Positions 23,857 through 32,362 of a stretch of DNA of 64,000 nucleotides are shown here, piece by piece. The translations under genes were made by a program, and so were the position numbers. Every line of letters begins with the position of its first letter. Within the stretch, counting starts at the first letter, position 1. The notes under the pieces were generated by a model. It saw only the letters and a list, made by a program, of their open reading frames with translations. It was not told the DNA's origin and made no database searches. The stretch is from UBA1723 sp045629285 (GTDB lineage: Bacteria; Bacteroidota; Bacteroidia; Bacteroidales; Paludibacteraceae): contig JAZQQY010000041.1 in assembly GCA_045629285.1 (NCBI GenBank), positions 62,001-126,000 on the forward strand, read 5' to 3'.

Positions 23857-23888
23857 TTTGCTTAAATTTTCAAACTTTATTATTTTTG
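23857..23888 (+). promoter_or_regulatory. Promoter of the holB operon
   Basis: TTTG (23857-23860), a 20-base spacer and TATTTTTG (23881-23888) are a consensus match, 24 bases before the ATG at 23913. Confidence 0.78.
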
Positions 23889-23912
23889 CATACAAGTGTA
23901 AATTTGCATAAA

Positions 23913-25043
23913 ATGTTTTTTCGCGATGTATACGGGCACGATGAGCTTAAACGACAACTCATCGACTCTGTCAAGAGTGGCAGAATCCCTCACGCTCAAC
24001 TGTTCTGCGGTCCGGAGGGTGTGGGTAAACTTCCGTTAGCATTGGCTTACGCACAGTATGTGTCGTGTGAAAACAAAGGTGAGGACGACTCTTGCGGACA
24101 ATGCCCATCATGCAAGAAATATGCTGCACTCGCCCACCCCGACCTGCATTTCGTATTCCCTATAATCACGAAGAAACCGGCAGGTAGCGATGAGTTCTGT
24201 ATGGAACACCTCGACGGATGGCGTGAGATGTTTGCCTCGACACCCTACTTCAATTTGGACAGCTGGGTGGAAGAGGAGTTCAGCAACGTCGCCACAAAGC
24301 AACCGATGATCTACAACTGTGAGGGAGGCGAGCTTATTCGTAAACTGCAGATCAAGGCATGCGAAAGCGAATACAAGGTGGTGGTGATCTGGCATCCCGA
24401 ACTGATGCATGCAGAGTGCTCCAACAGAGTGCTTAAAAGCATCGAGGAACCTGTCGGAAAAACACTCTTCCTTCTTGTGAGCGACAGACCGGACGATATC
24501 TTGCCTACCATTCAGTCGCGTACTCAAAGAGTGGTGATGCACGCACTCCCGGAGGCGACAATAGCAAAAGCACTTAGAGCAAAGAACAGTAACGCCGATG
24601 ACAATCAGATTCAGTATGCAGCACGCCTTTCCCGAGGCAATATCATCGCTGCCTTCGAACTGCTTGACGACGAAGCTAACACTTTCTTAGATACATTCAT
24701 CCGCTTGATGAGAAAGGCCTACGTCAGCGACCTTGAAGATCTCATCAAACTGAGCAATGAACTTGCAAAACTGTCGAGAAAAAAACAGATCTCCTTTTTG
24801 CAGTATTGCCAGCACATGGTGCGCGAGAATTTCATCCTCAACGTGGGAAACCCGTCGCTCAACTACATGACGAACGATGAAGGAAACTTCTCTTCGAAAT
24901 TCGCACGCTTCATCAACGAAAAGAATGTATGGCAACTAGTTGAAGAATTATCAAAAGCAGAATTCCACGTGGAGAGAAACGGAATGTCAAAAATCATCTT
25001 CTATGATTTGGCTCTCAAGGTGATGGCTCTGCTTAAAAAATAA
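23913..25043 (+). CDS. holB: DNA polymerase III delta' subunit
   Basis: Delta' is part of the clamp loader. The 376-residue protein has a P-loop-like GPEGVGKLPLALAYAQ (lacking the usual Thr/Ser after GK), a four-cysteine zinc module (CENKGEDDSCGQCPSCKK) and the SRC-like segment SRTQRVVMH. Cofactor sites are partly degenerate, as in other delta' proteins. The first in-frame start at 23886 lies inside the -7 box, so ATG 23913 is used. It heads a plus-strand group with ricT, gldH and trmB. Confidence 0.92.
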   Translation: MFFRDVYGHDELKRQLIDSVKSGRIPHAQLFCGPEGVGKLPLALAYAQYVSCENKGEDDSCGQCPSCKKYAALAHPDLHFVFPIITKKPAGSDEFCMEHLDGWREMFASTPYFNLDSWVEEEFSNVATKQPMIYNCEGGELIRKLQIKACESEYKVVVIWHPELMHAECSNRVLKSIEEPVGKTLFLLVSDRPDDILPTIQSRTQRVVMHALPEATIAKALRAKNSNADDNQIQYAARLSRGNIIAAFELLDDEANTFLDTFIRLMRKAYVSDLEDLIKLSNELAKLSRKKQISFLQYCQHMVRENFILNVGNPSLNYMTNDEGNFSSKFARFINEKNVWQLVEELSKAEFHVERNGMSKIIFYDLALKVMALLKK

Positions 25044-25051
25044 ATATATAA

Positions 25052-26686
25052 ATGAGTAGTATAGACAACGGTGGTGGCTGCAATATGAACGCACAAGGTT
25101 GCAGCAAACATACCGACTTAAAATTAGATACATTCGACTGGCTATGCGATGTGCCTGGCGCATTGGAGAGCACTGACCTTGTGGAGGTGACTTTCAAGAA
25201 TACGCGAAAGGGCTACTTCCGCAACACCAATAACCTTCGCTTGGAAAAAGGCGACTGGGTGACTGTCGAGGCTATGCCAGGACACGATATAGGAAGAGTA
25301 TCTCTTCTTGGCCCGCTTGTATTGCTTCAGATGAAGAAGAACCGTGTCGACCCTAGCCGTGCCGACATCAAACGCATCTTCCGTAAATCTAAGCAGAGCG
25401 ACCTTGACCACTTCGAAGAGGTGAAGGCTACTGAGCAGGACACTATGATCAAGGCCCGCAAGATTGCCGAGGACTTGAATCTAAACATGAAAATCGGCGA
25501 CGTCGAATATCAGGGCGACGGTAATAAAGCCATCTTCTACTATATCGCAGACGAGCGTGTCGACTTCCGTCAGCTTATCCGTGTGCTTGCCGACACTTTC
25601 AAGGTACGTATCGAGATGCGTCAGATCGGTGCACGTCAGGAGGCAGGTAGAATCGGTGGTATCGGACCATGTGGCCGACCTTTGTGCTGCTCTTCTTGGA
25701 TGTCGAACTTCGTATCCGTGTCGACATCATCGGCACGTTACCAGGACATATCGCCTAACCCGCAGAAACTTGCAGGTCAGTGTGCAAAGCTTAAGTGTTG
25801 TATGAATTTCGAGGTCGACACTTACCTTGAGGCTCAGAAGGAATTCCCTCCACGCGATATCCAGCTTGAGACTCTCGACGGTACTTACTTCCACTTCAAG
25901 AGCGATATCCTTGCCCGTACAATGCAGTACAGCACAGCTCCTAACATGGCTGCCAACCTTGTCACTTTGACTGTCGACGAAGTAAAGGCTATAATCGAAC
26001 GCAACAAACGCGGTGAGAAAGTCGAGCCATTCGGTAGCGGCAACAAGGGCGAACGTGAGACTAAGACTGTCGACTATGAGAACGTTGTCGGTCAGGACGA
26101 CTTGACTCGCTTCGACAAAAAGAAAAAGAAGAAGAACAAGAATCGCAACAGAGACGACCGTCAGCACAATGCTCAGAACAACGGCGGCAACAACTCTGAT
26201 GCTCAGAATAATCAGTTACCTCCAGCTAATTCTGATAACCAGCAGAACGCTTCGGCTAACAACAACTCTAACAAAGAGCAGAACAACCAGCCAAAGGCAG
26301 AGGGCGGACAGAATCAGAAGGACAACGGTCAGCAGAATAATGGAGGAAACCACAACCGTCAGGATCGCAACCGTGACCGCAACCGCAACAACCAGAACCG
26401 TCAGCCTCGCAACGAAAATGGCAACCAGAACGGTGGTCAGCAGAACAATAACAATGCTGAAAACCAAAATGGCGAGAATGGTGGACAGCTAAACAACAAT
26501 GGCGGCAACCAGGAAGGCGGCAACAACAATAACAGAAACCGTAACAACCGTCATCGCAACAATAAAAACCGCAACAACGGTAATCGCGAAGGCGGCAACC
26601 AGAACGGCGAGCGTCAAAACGGCGGTCAGCCAAACAATAACGGCGGCGGAAACCAAAATTCTAACAACGGAGGCAGCAATGAATAA
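25052..26686 (+). CDS. ricT: RicT/YaaT family PSP1-domain protein with a long Asn/Gly/Arg-rich tail
   Basis: The PSP1 core spans about residues 30-330 and contains IGGIGPCGRPLCCSSW and GQCAKLKCCMNFEVDTY, whose cysteines match the Fe-S-binding cysteines of RicT/YaaT. That protein, in Bacillus, works with RNase Y in mRNA processing. The N-terminus adds CNMNAQGCSKH. From about residue 350 to 544 the sequence is a low-complexity Asn/Gly/Gln/Arg tail (NRDRNRNNQNRQ, GGNNNNRNRNNRHRNN), probably disordered and RNA-binding. It lies 8 bases after holB and overlaps gldH by 8 bases. Confidence 0.9.
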   Translation: MSSIDNGGGCNMNAQGCSKHTDLKLDTFDWLCDVPGALESTDLVEVTFKNTRKGYFRNTNNLRLEKGDWVTVEAMPGHDIGRVSLLGPLVLLQMKKNRVDPSRADIKRIFRKSKQSDLDHFEEVKATEQDTMIKARKIAEDLNLNMKIGDVEYQGDGNKAIFYYIADERVDFRQLIRVLADTFKVRIEMRQIGARQEAGRIGGIGPCGRPLCCSSWMSNFVSVSTSSARYQDISPNPQKLAGQCAKLKCCMNFEVDTYLEAQKEFPPRDIQLETLDGTYFHFKSDILARTMQYSTAPNMAANLVTLTVDEVKAIIERNKRGEKVEPFGSGNKGERETKTVDYENVVGQDDLTRFDKKKKKKNKNRNRDDRQHNAQNNGGNNSDAQNNQLPPANSDNQQNASANNNSNKEQNNQPKAEGGQNQKDNGQQNNGGNHNRQDRNRDRNRNNQNRQPRNENGNQNGGQQNNNNAENQNGENGGQLNNNGGNQEGGNNNNRNRNNRHRNNKNRNNGNREGGNQNGERQNGGQPNNNGGGNQNSNNGGSNE

Positions 26687-27152
26687 GTTCATTCTAGGTT
26701 TTTTGCTTCTGCTTCTTGCATCGTGCGGTGACAACTGCGTCTATCAGGACATCAAGGAGATTCCTGAGGACGGATGGAAGAAAGACAGCTCATTGGTATT
26801 CGAGTATGTGATGAACGATACTACAGACTGCTACGAAATCGTGGTGGATGTAAGAAACAAAGGCACATACAAATATCAGAATTTGTGGCTTTTCATAGAG
26901 GCACAAAGTCCAAGCGGAGACATCTACAGCGACACTATCGAGTGCGCTTTGGCAGACAACTATGGTCATTGGGTTGGCGACGGAATCGCGTCGTACTACG
27001 CCAATATCTACCATTTGCCTGTGTCTTTCATGCCGATGGTGAAATTTCCGAAACAAGGTACTTACAAAATAAACATTTGGCAGGGTATGCGTGAAGACGT
27101 ACTTGAGGGCATCTCGGATGTCGGCATACGCGTACGTCGTGTCAACCAGTAA
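26679..27152 (+). CDS. gldH: Gliding motility lipoprotein GldH family
   Basis: The 157-residue protein begins MNKFILGFLLLLLASC, a lipoprotein signal with the lipid Cys at residue 16. It matches GldH in pattern: CVYQDIKEIPEDGW, a Tyr/Trp-rich immunoglobulin-like body (NLWLFIEAQSPSGDIYSDTIEC) and a C-terminal MREDVLEGISDVGIRVRR. GldH is needed for gliding in Flavobacterium. In non-gliding Bacteroidales it persists, perhaps as a T9SS-related envelope protein. The open frame extends 60 codons upstream inside ricT, in the shadow of its repeat. The ATG at 26679, overlapping the ricT stop, is the real start. Confidence 0.88.
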   Translation: MNKFILGFLLLLLASCGDNCVYQDIKEIPEDGWKKDSSLVFEYVMNDTTDCYEIVVDVRNKGTYKYQNLWLFIEAQSPSGDIYSDTIECALADNYGHWVGDGIASYYANIYHLPVSFMPMVKFPKQGTYKINIWQGMREDVLEGISDVGIRVRRVNQ

Positions 27153-27190
27153 AGACGCTGCATCAGCACGTCTCATAAAAAAGAACAGCG

Positions 27191-27967
27191 ATGGCAAAAA
27201 ACAAACTAGCTAAGTTTAGCGACATGGACTCTTATCCACACGTGTTCCAGTGTCCCTTCTACCATCTTCAGCACGAGCATGGAGGCAGACACGAAATGAG
27301 TGGAAAGTGGAATACATTCTTCGGCAACGACAATCCTATCGTGCTTGAACTTGGATGCGGTCGTGGCGAGTACACAGTAGCTTTGGCTAAGATGTATCCC
27401 GACAAGAATTTCATCGGCGTCGACATCAAGGGAGCAAGAATGTGGGCCGGAGCAAAAGAGGCTCTTGAGCTTAAGATGCCTAACGTGGCATTCATCCGCA
27501 CTAACATCGAAGCCATCGCAGGATTCTTCGACAAAGATGAGGTGTCTGAAATCTGGATCACATTCCCAGATCCGCAGATGAAGAAGGTGAACAAACGTCT
27601 TACGAGCACAAGATTCATGAGCTTGTACCAGCAGATCTTGAAAGACGGTGCCACTATTCATTTGAAGACAGACAGCAACTTCATGTTCACTTACACAAAC
27701 GAGATGATAAAGAGCAACCGTTATGAAATCACATTCAGTAACGACGACCTTTACCACTCAGGATTCTCAGACGACAAGATCCTATCCATCCGCACTTACT
27801 ACGAGCAGCAGTGGCTTGACCGTGGACTAACCATCAAATACGTGTCGTTCAAGGTGACACATAGAGATGAGTTTGTGGAGCCGGATGTGGATATCGAATA
27901 CGACTCCTACAGAAGCTACAACAGAAGCAAGCGTAGCGAGAAGAACAGCAGCCAGGACGTTGTTTAG
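27191..27967 (+). CDS. trmB: tRNA (guanine-N7-)-methyltransferase
   Basis: TrmB methylates G46 in tRNA variable loops using SAM. The 258-residue protein shows the SAM site LELGCGRGEYTVALAKMYP (about 54-72), FIGVDIKGARMW, the catalytic/anchor segment EIWITFPDPQMKK and RLTSTRFM. The C-terminal tail from about 235 is Ser/Arg/Lys-rich. A 15-bp inverted repeat overlaps its stop codon. Confidence 0.95.
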   Translation: MAKNKLAKFSDMDSYPHVFQCPFYHLQHEHGGRHEMSGKWNTFFGNDNPIVLELGCGRGEYTVALAKMYPDKNFIGVDIKGARMWAGAKEALELKMPNVAFIRTNIEAIAGFFDKDEVSEIWITFPDPQMKKVNKRLTSTRFMSLYQQILKDGATIHLKTDSNFMFTYTNEMIKSNRYEITFSNDDLYHSGFSDDKILSIRTYYEQQWLDRGLTIKYVSFKVTHRDEFVEPDVDIEYDSYRSYNRSKRSEKNSSQDVV

Positions 27968-28000
27968 TGGTTGGAGTAATTAATGCCAACCACTAAACAA
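27960..28000 (+). repeat. 15-bp inverted repeat overlapping the trmB stop
   Basis: TTGTTTAGTGGTTGG (27960-27974) and CCAACCACTAAACAA (27986-28000) pair perfectly with an 11-base loop. The trmB TAG is inside the first arm. No T-run follows on either strand, so it is not a normal intrinsic terminator. Confidence 0.75.
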
Positions 28001-28040
28001 CGACACTTATAACAAAGAAAACAAAGGACTTATTATATAT

Positions 28041-29012
28041 ATGAACACAAAAGATTATCTTCCACTGATTGAGTCGACACTTGTCTCGATTTTCGAGGGC
28101 AAGGAGCCATACAATCTGTATGAGCCGATTCGATATGTGCTTTCCATTGGAGGAAAACGTCTTCGCCCAACTTTCGCGTTGATGGCGTGCGACCTCTTTG
28201 GCGGCAAAGTGAGTGATGCCGTTTATCCGGCATGTGCACTTGAAGTGTATCACAACTTCACCCTTCTTCATGATGACATTATGGATAAGGCCGACATGCG
28301 TCGCGGCAAACCTACTGTCCATAAGAAATGGAATGAGAACACAGCTATCCTTTCAGGAGACGTAATGCTTTCTCAAGCCTATGAGGTGATGTGCAGAGCT
28401 GAGAACTCCCTACTTCCATCCCTTCTTTCTGTCTTCAACCAGACAACTATAGAGGTGTGCGAGGGACAGCAGTTTGATATGGATTTTGAGTCGCGCAACG
28501 ACGTAACTGCAGACGAGTACATCGCCATGATCCGTCTTAAGACTGCAGTACTTTTGGCTTGCAGCCTAAAGGTTGGTGCAATCTGTGCAAAAGCCTCGGC
28601 TAAGGATGCAGACCTTATTTATGAATTCGGTATCAATGTCGGTTTGGCATTCCAGTTGAAAGACGACTGGTTGGATGTATATGGCGACGTGAAGAAATTC
28701 GGAAAGAAAATCGGTGGCGACATCTGTTGCAATAAGAAGACATATTTGTTAATCACTGCCCTTGAAAAATCTACCGGCGACACAAAGAAATCGTTGAACG
28801 AGTGGATTGCAAAGGAGACTTTCGACAGAGACGAGAAAGTTAAAGCTGTGACAGCAATCTACGACTCCCTAAACATCGGCAAAATAGCAGAAGAGAAGAT
28901 GAACTCTTACTATCTGAAAGCGTTGGAATCTTTGAACCAGCTTTCATTGAGCGCCGACAAGAAGGAGGTACTAAAATCTATTGCAGAATCACTACTTTAC
29001 AGGGAGGACTAA
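28041..29012 (+). CDS. Polyprenyl synthetase (long-chain trans-prenyl diphosphate synthase)
   Basis: The 323-residue protein has the two Asp-rich motifs of trans-prenyltransferases: LHDDIMDKADMRRGKPTVH (first, about 81-99) and FQLKDDWLDVYGD (second, about 211-223), plus GGKRLRPTF near residue 36. Its chain-length class (the menaquinone side chain is plausible, as menD lies in this window) cannot be read from sequence by eye. The next gene starts 5 bases later. Confidence 0.92.
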   Translation: MNTKDYLPLIESTLVSIFEGKEPYNLYEPIRYVLSIGGKRLRPTFALMACDLFGGKVSDAVYPACALEVYHNFTLLHDDIMDKADMRRGKPTVHKKWNENTAILSGDVMLSQAYEVMCRAENSLLPSLLSVFNQTTIEVCEGQQFDMDFESRNDVTADEYIAMIRLKTAVLLACSLKVGAICAKASAKDADLIYEFGINVGLAFQLKDDWLDVYGDVKKFGKKIGGDICCNKKTYLLITALEKSTGDTKKSLNEWIAKETFDRDEKVKAVTAIYDSLNIGKIAEEKMNSYYLKALESLNQLSLSADKKEVLKSIAESLLYRED

Positions 29013-29017
29013 CAAAA

Positions 29018-29770
29018 ATGCCATACAGAAGATTACCAAATACAAATCAAGCCCGTCTTCGCACATTGAAGTCGGCTGTGGAGCAAGGCCAGAAAATCGG
29101 CGACATCCGTAACCTTGCATTTTCTCCAAAATCACTTGAAGAAGCAAGAGCTCTACTTATCCGTTATGAGCGTGCTCTTACAGAATATAAGCAGTGCTCC
29201 GACCTACAGGTAAAGAGCAACAAAGGTTATCAGGAGACATTGAAGATGGCAAGACTTTACGTCTCACACTTCATCCAGGTAGTCAACATGTGCGTGTTGA
29301 GAAAGGAGATCAAGGCTGAATTCAAACTGCTATACGGTTTGCAGCCAGAAAACACAGTTGTGCCCGACCTATCTACAGATGAGAAACTTCTTGAGTGGGG
29401 ACAGAAGGTAATCAACGGTGAACGTGACCGCCAGATGAAAGGTGGAGCTCCGATCTACAACCCGTCGATCCAGAAGGTGAAAGTGTTCTACGAAAACTTC
29501 GCAGAGCTTGAGAGCAAGCAGAAAGTGCTTCAGGCAAACACAGTAAGAAAGATGGAGGAGGTCAACGAACTTAACAAAGAGGTAGACAAAGTCATCCTTC
29601 AGATCTGGGACGAGGTGGAAAGCACTTACGCAAACAAAGAAGAAGAGGAAAAACTTGATAAATGTAAGGAATACGGTATTATCTATTATTATCGTCGTGC
29701 TGAGAAAAGAAAAATGAGCATGGCCGATACCAACTCATTGGAAAATAGCGTATCTTTGCAGAGTATTTAA
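29018..29770 (+). CDS. Helical protein of unknown function conserved in Bacteroidetes
   Basis: The 250-residue protein is soluble, Lys/Glu-rich and mostly helical. It starts MPYRRLPNTNQARLRTLKSA and has a central GLQPENTVVPDLSTDEKLLEWGQKVI segment. The C-terminal half is coiled-coil (VRKMEEVNELNKEVDKVILQIWDEVE). No signal peptide, membrane helix or catalytic motif is seen. It sits between a prenyl synthase and a 23S rRNA methyltransferase-like gene. The promoter of the latter lies within its 3' end. I do not know its function. Confidence 0.65.
   Translation: MPYRRLPNTNQARLRTLKSAVEQGQKIGDIRNLAFSPKSLEEARALLIRYERALTEYKQCSDLQVKSNKGYQETLKMARLYVSHFIQVVNMCVLRKEIKAEFKLLYGLQPENTVVPDLSTDEKLLEWGQKVINGERDRQMKGGAPIYNPSIQKVKVFYENFAELESKQKVLQANTVRKMEEVNELNKEVDKVILQIWDEVESTYANKEEEEKLDKCKEYGIIYYYRRAEKRKMSMADTNSLENSVSLQSI
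29751..29758 (+). promoter_or_regulatory. -7 box within the end of the 29018 gene
   Basis: TATCTTTG lies 23 bases before the GTG at 29782, the common box-to-start spacing in this window. It supports that GTG as start of the methyltransferase. Confidence 0.5.
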
Positions 29771-29781
29771 AACATTTGCAA

Positions 29782-31620
29782 GTGGCAGAAAAATTTGAAA
29801 TGGTGGCTAAGACCTTCCAAGGGTTGGAGGGCGTATTGGCAAAAGAACTAATTGATCTTGGAGCCGAGAATGTACAGGAAGTACGCAGAGGCGTAACTTT
29901 CTACGGTGACAAGAAAATGTTGTATATGGCAAACTTCTTTTGTCGTACGGCATTGAGAGTGCTCAAACCTATCTTTACTTTCGAGGCAGAGAGTGCAGAC
30001 GAGGTATATGAAAAAGTAAAAGCCTTCGATTGGGATGAGTATCTTGACGACAGAAAGACTTTCGCAATTGATGCCACTGTCTTTTCAGACGTATTCCGTC
30101 ACTCACAGTTCTTGCAGTATAGAGTGAAAGACGCGATCGCAGACAGATTTATGGAGAAGATCGGCAAACGTCCAAGCGTGCGTCTTACAAATCCAGACTT
30201 GTATATCAACATCCACGTCGCAGACAGAACATGTACGATCTCATTGGATTCATCCGGTGAGTCGCTACACAAGCGTGGCTACCGTGTGGCTCAGACAGCA
30301 GCTCCTATCAACGAGGTGTTGGCTGCAGGTATGCTTTTGATGGCAGACTGGAACGGTCAGAGCGACTTTATCGACCCAATGTGTGGTTCGGGTACAATCC
30401 TTGTCGAGGCTGCAATGATCGCCAAAGGAATCGCTCCTGGTCTATACCGCGAGAAATTCGCTTTCCAAACATGGAAAGACTACGATGCTGACATGTTCGA
30501 CGAGATCTTCCAGGACGACAGCCGTGAGAAGGAGTTCGACTACACAATCTATGGTTCGGATATCCTACGCAGCAGCATCGAGATCGCTGAGAAAAACGTA
30601 ACTAACGCTGGTTTGGGAAGCTACGTCAAGCTTACTTGTATCCCATTCCAGGAGCTTAATATCCCTGAGGGCGACGCGATGATCATGTTCAACCCACCAT
30701 ACGGAGAGCGTATCGGCGGTGGTGACGATCTTCCTACTCTTTACGCTGAGATCGGAAAGAAGCTTAAGGAGGATTGCACAGGCAAGAACGCATGGATCAT
30801 CACTGTGCCTAACGAGGCTACATCACAAATCCGTCTATCTCCATCGTTCAAGGTGGCTCTTAAGAATGGCGACATCGATTGCGAGTTCCGCAAGTATGAG
30901 ATGTTCTCCGGACGTAGAGAAGATTACGTTCGTGACGGCAAAGAGCGTCGCACTCGTGAAAGAGATGAGAAGAGAGAAGAGAAAAGAGATGAAAATCGCG
31001 AGGAGAACGAATACTTCCACCCAATGCGTAGAAAATATGTTGATGAGGATGGAAAGGATTTGAGAGAGTCTGATCGTTTTGCATACTTGCGTCGTCGCCA
31101 TGAAGAGCAGGAGGCTCGCGCTGAGAGAGAGAAGCGTTGGGCTGAGAAGAAAGAGTACGAGCAGAAACTTGGAGAGCGCAAGAAGCGTTTCGAGAGAGAT
31201 TCTGAAGGCGACGGTGAAGAGAGAAGAGAAAGACGTGATTTCCGTGGCGACCGTAGAGATGGTGACAGAGGCGAGAGAAGAGGTGGATTCCGTGGAGACC
31301 GTAGAGATGGCGATCGTGGTGAAAGACGTGATTTCCACAGAGATGGCGACCGCGACGACAAGAGAAGTTTCCGTGGTGAGCGCAGAAACGACCGTGGCGA
31401 CAGAAAGGATTTCCGCAGAGACCGTAGAGATGATGACGATCGTGACTTCCGCAGAGGTGGACGCGACGAGAGAAGAGGCGAAAGACGTGATTTCCGTAAG
31501 GGAAGCCGTGACGAAAACAGAGGCGGAGGCCGTCCACACAAGTCTAAGGAGGATCGTTTCAAGGGAACTAAAGGTAATTTCCGCAACGACCGTCGCAACA
31601 ACGACGATTTAGATGATTAA
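29782..31620 (+). CDS. THUMP-domain rRNA methyltransferase (RlmL-like) with a long Arg/Asp-rich tail
   Basis: The first 390 residues match the N-terminal half of RlmL, which methylates guanine N2 in 23S rRNA. A ferredoxin-like/THUMP region is followed by the SAM site FIDPMCGSGTILVEAAMIA (about 197-215) and the catalytic NPPYGERIGG motif. From about residue 392 to 612 the sequence is a repetitive, charged tail of RDGDRGERR/DFRGDRR units, probably disordered and RNA-binding, as in helicase RGG tails. An in-frame TTG at 29776 and ATG at 29800 are alternatives. GTG 29782 gives MAEKFEMVAKTFQG, which I recall as the homologues' start. Confidence 0.88.
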   Translation: MAEKFEMVAKTFQGLEGVLAKELIDLGAENVQEVRRGVTFYGDKKMLYMANFFCRTALRVLKPIFTFEAESADEVYEKVKAFDWDEYLDDRKTFAIDATVFSDVFRHSQFLQYRVKDAIADRFMEKIGKRPSVRLTNPDLYINIHVADRTCTISLDSSGESLHKRGYRVAQTAAPINEVLAAGMLLMADWNGQSDFIDPMCGSGTILVEAAMIAKGIAPGLYREKFAFQTWKDYDADMFDEIFQDDSREKEFDYTIYGSDILRSSIEIAEKNVTNAGLGSYVKLTCIPFQELNIPEGDAMIMFNPPYGERIGGGDDLPTLYAEIGKKLKEDCTGKNAWIITVPNEATSQIRLSPSFKVALKNGDIDCEFRKYEMFSGRREDYVRDGKERRTRERDEKREEKRDENREENEYFHPMRRKYVDEDGKDLRESDRFAYLRRRHEEQEARAEREKRWAEKKEYEQKLGERKKRFERDSEGDGEERRERRDFRGDRRDGDRGERRGGFRGDRRDGDRGERRDFHRDGDRDDKRSFRGERRNDRGDRKDFRRDRRDDDDRDFRRGGRDERRGERRDFRKGSRDENRGGGRPHKSKEDRFKGTKGNFRNDRRNNDDLDD

Positions 31621-31681
31621 AACGTTGAGGTTGACGTTAACGAAAACAAAAACGAAGACGTTGACTATAAGATGAAATATG

Positions 31682-31715
31682 TAGGGGTGATCATTGTGGT
31701 CGCCCCTATTGTTTC
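31682..31715 (+). terminator. Terminator after the RlmL-like gene
   Basis: TAGGGGTGA (31682-31690) pairs with TCGCCCCTA (31700-31708) with one G-U pair, followed by TTGTTT. The rest of the 172-base gap to 31793 has no other feature I can support. Confidence 0.75.
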
Positions 31716-31792
31716 CCAGAACCAAGAATATAGACAACACTTGCTCTTGGAATTTCACTTTGAAAGATTAATAAATTAGAAAATAGACAATT

Positions 31793-32320
31793 ATGGCAAT
31801 TATAAAATCAGTTAGAGGCTATACTCCTAAGATTGGAGAGAACGTATTCTTGGCAGACAACGCTGCTGTGATCGGCAACGTGGAGATCGGCGACAACAGC
31901 AGCATCTGGTTTGGTGCGGTGCTACGTGGCGACGTCAACTCTATCAAGATTGGCAAGAATGTCAACATCCAGGACGGAGCTGTGCTTCACACTCTATACG
32001 ACAAATCTCCAAAGCCTTCCACAATCGAGCTTGGCGACAACGTGTCGGTAGGCCACAACGCCACTATCCACGGTGCTAAGATTGAAAACAACGTGTTGGT
32101 GGGAATGGGATCCATCATATTGGATAATGTTGTAGTGGGCGAAGGCTCAATCATCGCCGCTGGTGCTGTAGTGACAACAGGTACAATTGTTGAGCCAGGA
32201 AGCCTTATGGCAGGTGTGCCGGCTAAGAAGATCAAGGAGGTGTCGCCAGAGCAGTCGAAGGATATGATCCAGAGAATCTCCGACAACTACCATTTGTACG
32301 CAAGCTGGTACGAAGAGTAA
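31793..32320 (+). CDS. Gamma-carbonic anhydrase family protein
   Basis: The 175-residue protein is a left-handed beta-helix of hexapeptide repeats (VEIGDNSSIWFGAVLRGDVN, IKIGKNVNIQDGAVLHT). The metal-ligand histidines are in place: VLHT, and GHNATIHG with two. This is the family of gamma carbonic anhydrases and the related YrdA/PaaY proteins, whose activity varies. Catalysis is likely but not certain, since the acidic proton-shuttle loop of Cam-type enzymes is not present. It is an independent gene after a terminator. Confidence 0.88.
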   Translation: MAIIKSVRGYTPKIGENVFLADNAAVIGNVEIGDNSSIWFGAVLRGDVNSIKIGKNVNIQDGAVLHTLYDKSPKPSTIELGDNVSVGHNATIHGAKIENNVLVGMGSIILDNVVVGEGSIIAAGAVVTTGTIVEPGSLMAGVPAKKIKEVSPEQSKDMIQRISDNYHLYASWYEE

Positions 32321-32362
32321 TGCTGAATTAGAAATGCTGAATGCAAAATAAATAAAAAATCA

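Larger units (their letters stand above)
23603..23912. other. Gap between the toxin-antitoxin pair and holB
   Basis: It holds the toxin-antitoxin promoter and operator, a long hairpin at 23763-23802 and the holB promoter. A plus-strand frame through 23569-23811 crosses the hairpin and shows no recognisable protein features. I see no gene. Confidence 0.6.

Noticed and set aside
26216..26734. Minus-strand and other-frame ORFs across the RicT tail
   Set aside because: They are compositional shadows of the Asn/Gly/Arg repeats. The frame extension of gldH into ricT is also a shadow.
30835..31601. Long minus-strand ORFs of 225-234 residues opposite the RlmL-like tail
   Set aside because: They mirror the biased Arg/Asp codons of the repeat tail, encode monotone Ser/Arg/His or Thr/Ser/Val strings, and have no start context or promoter.
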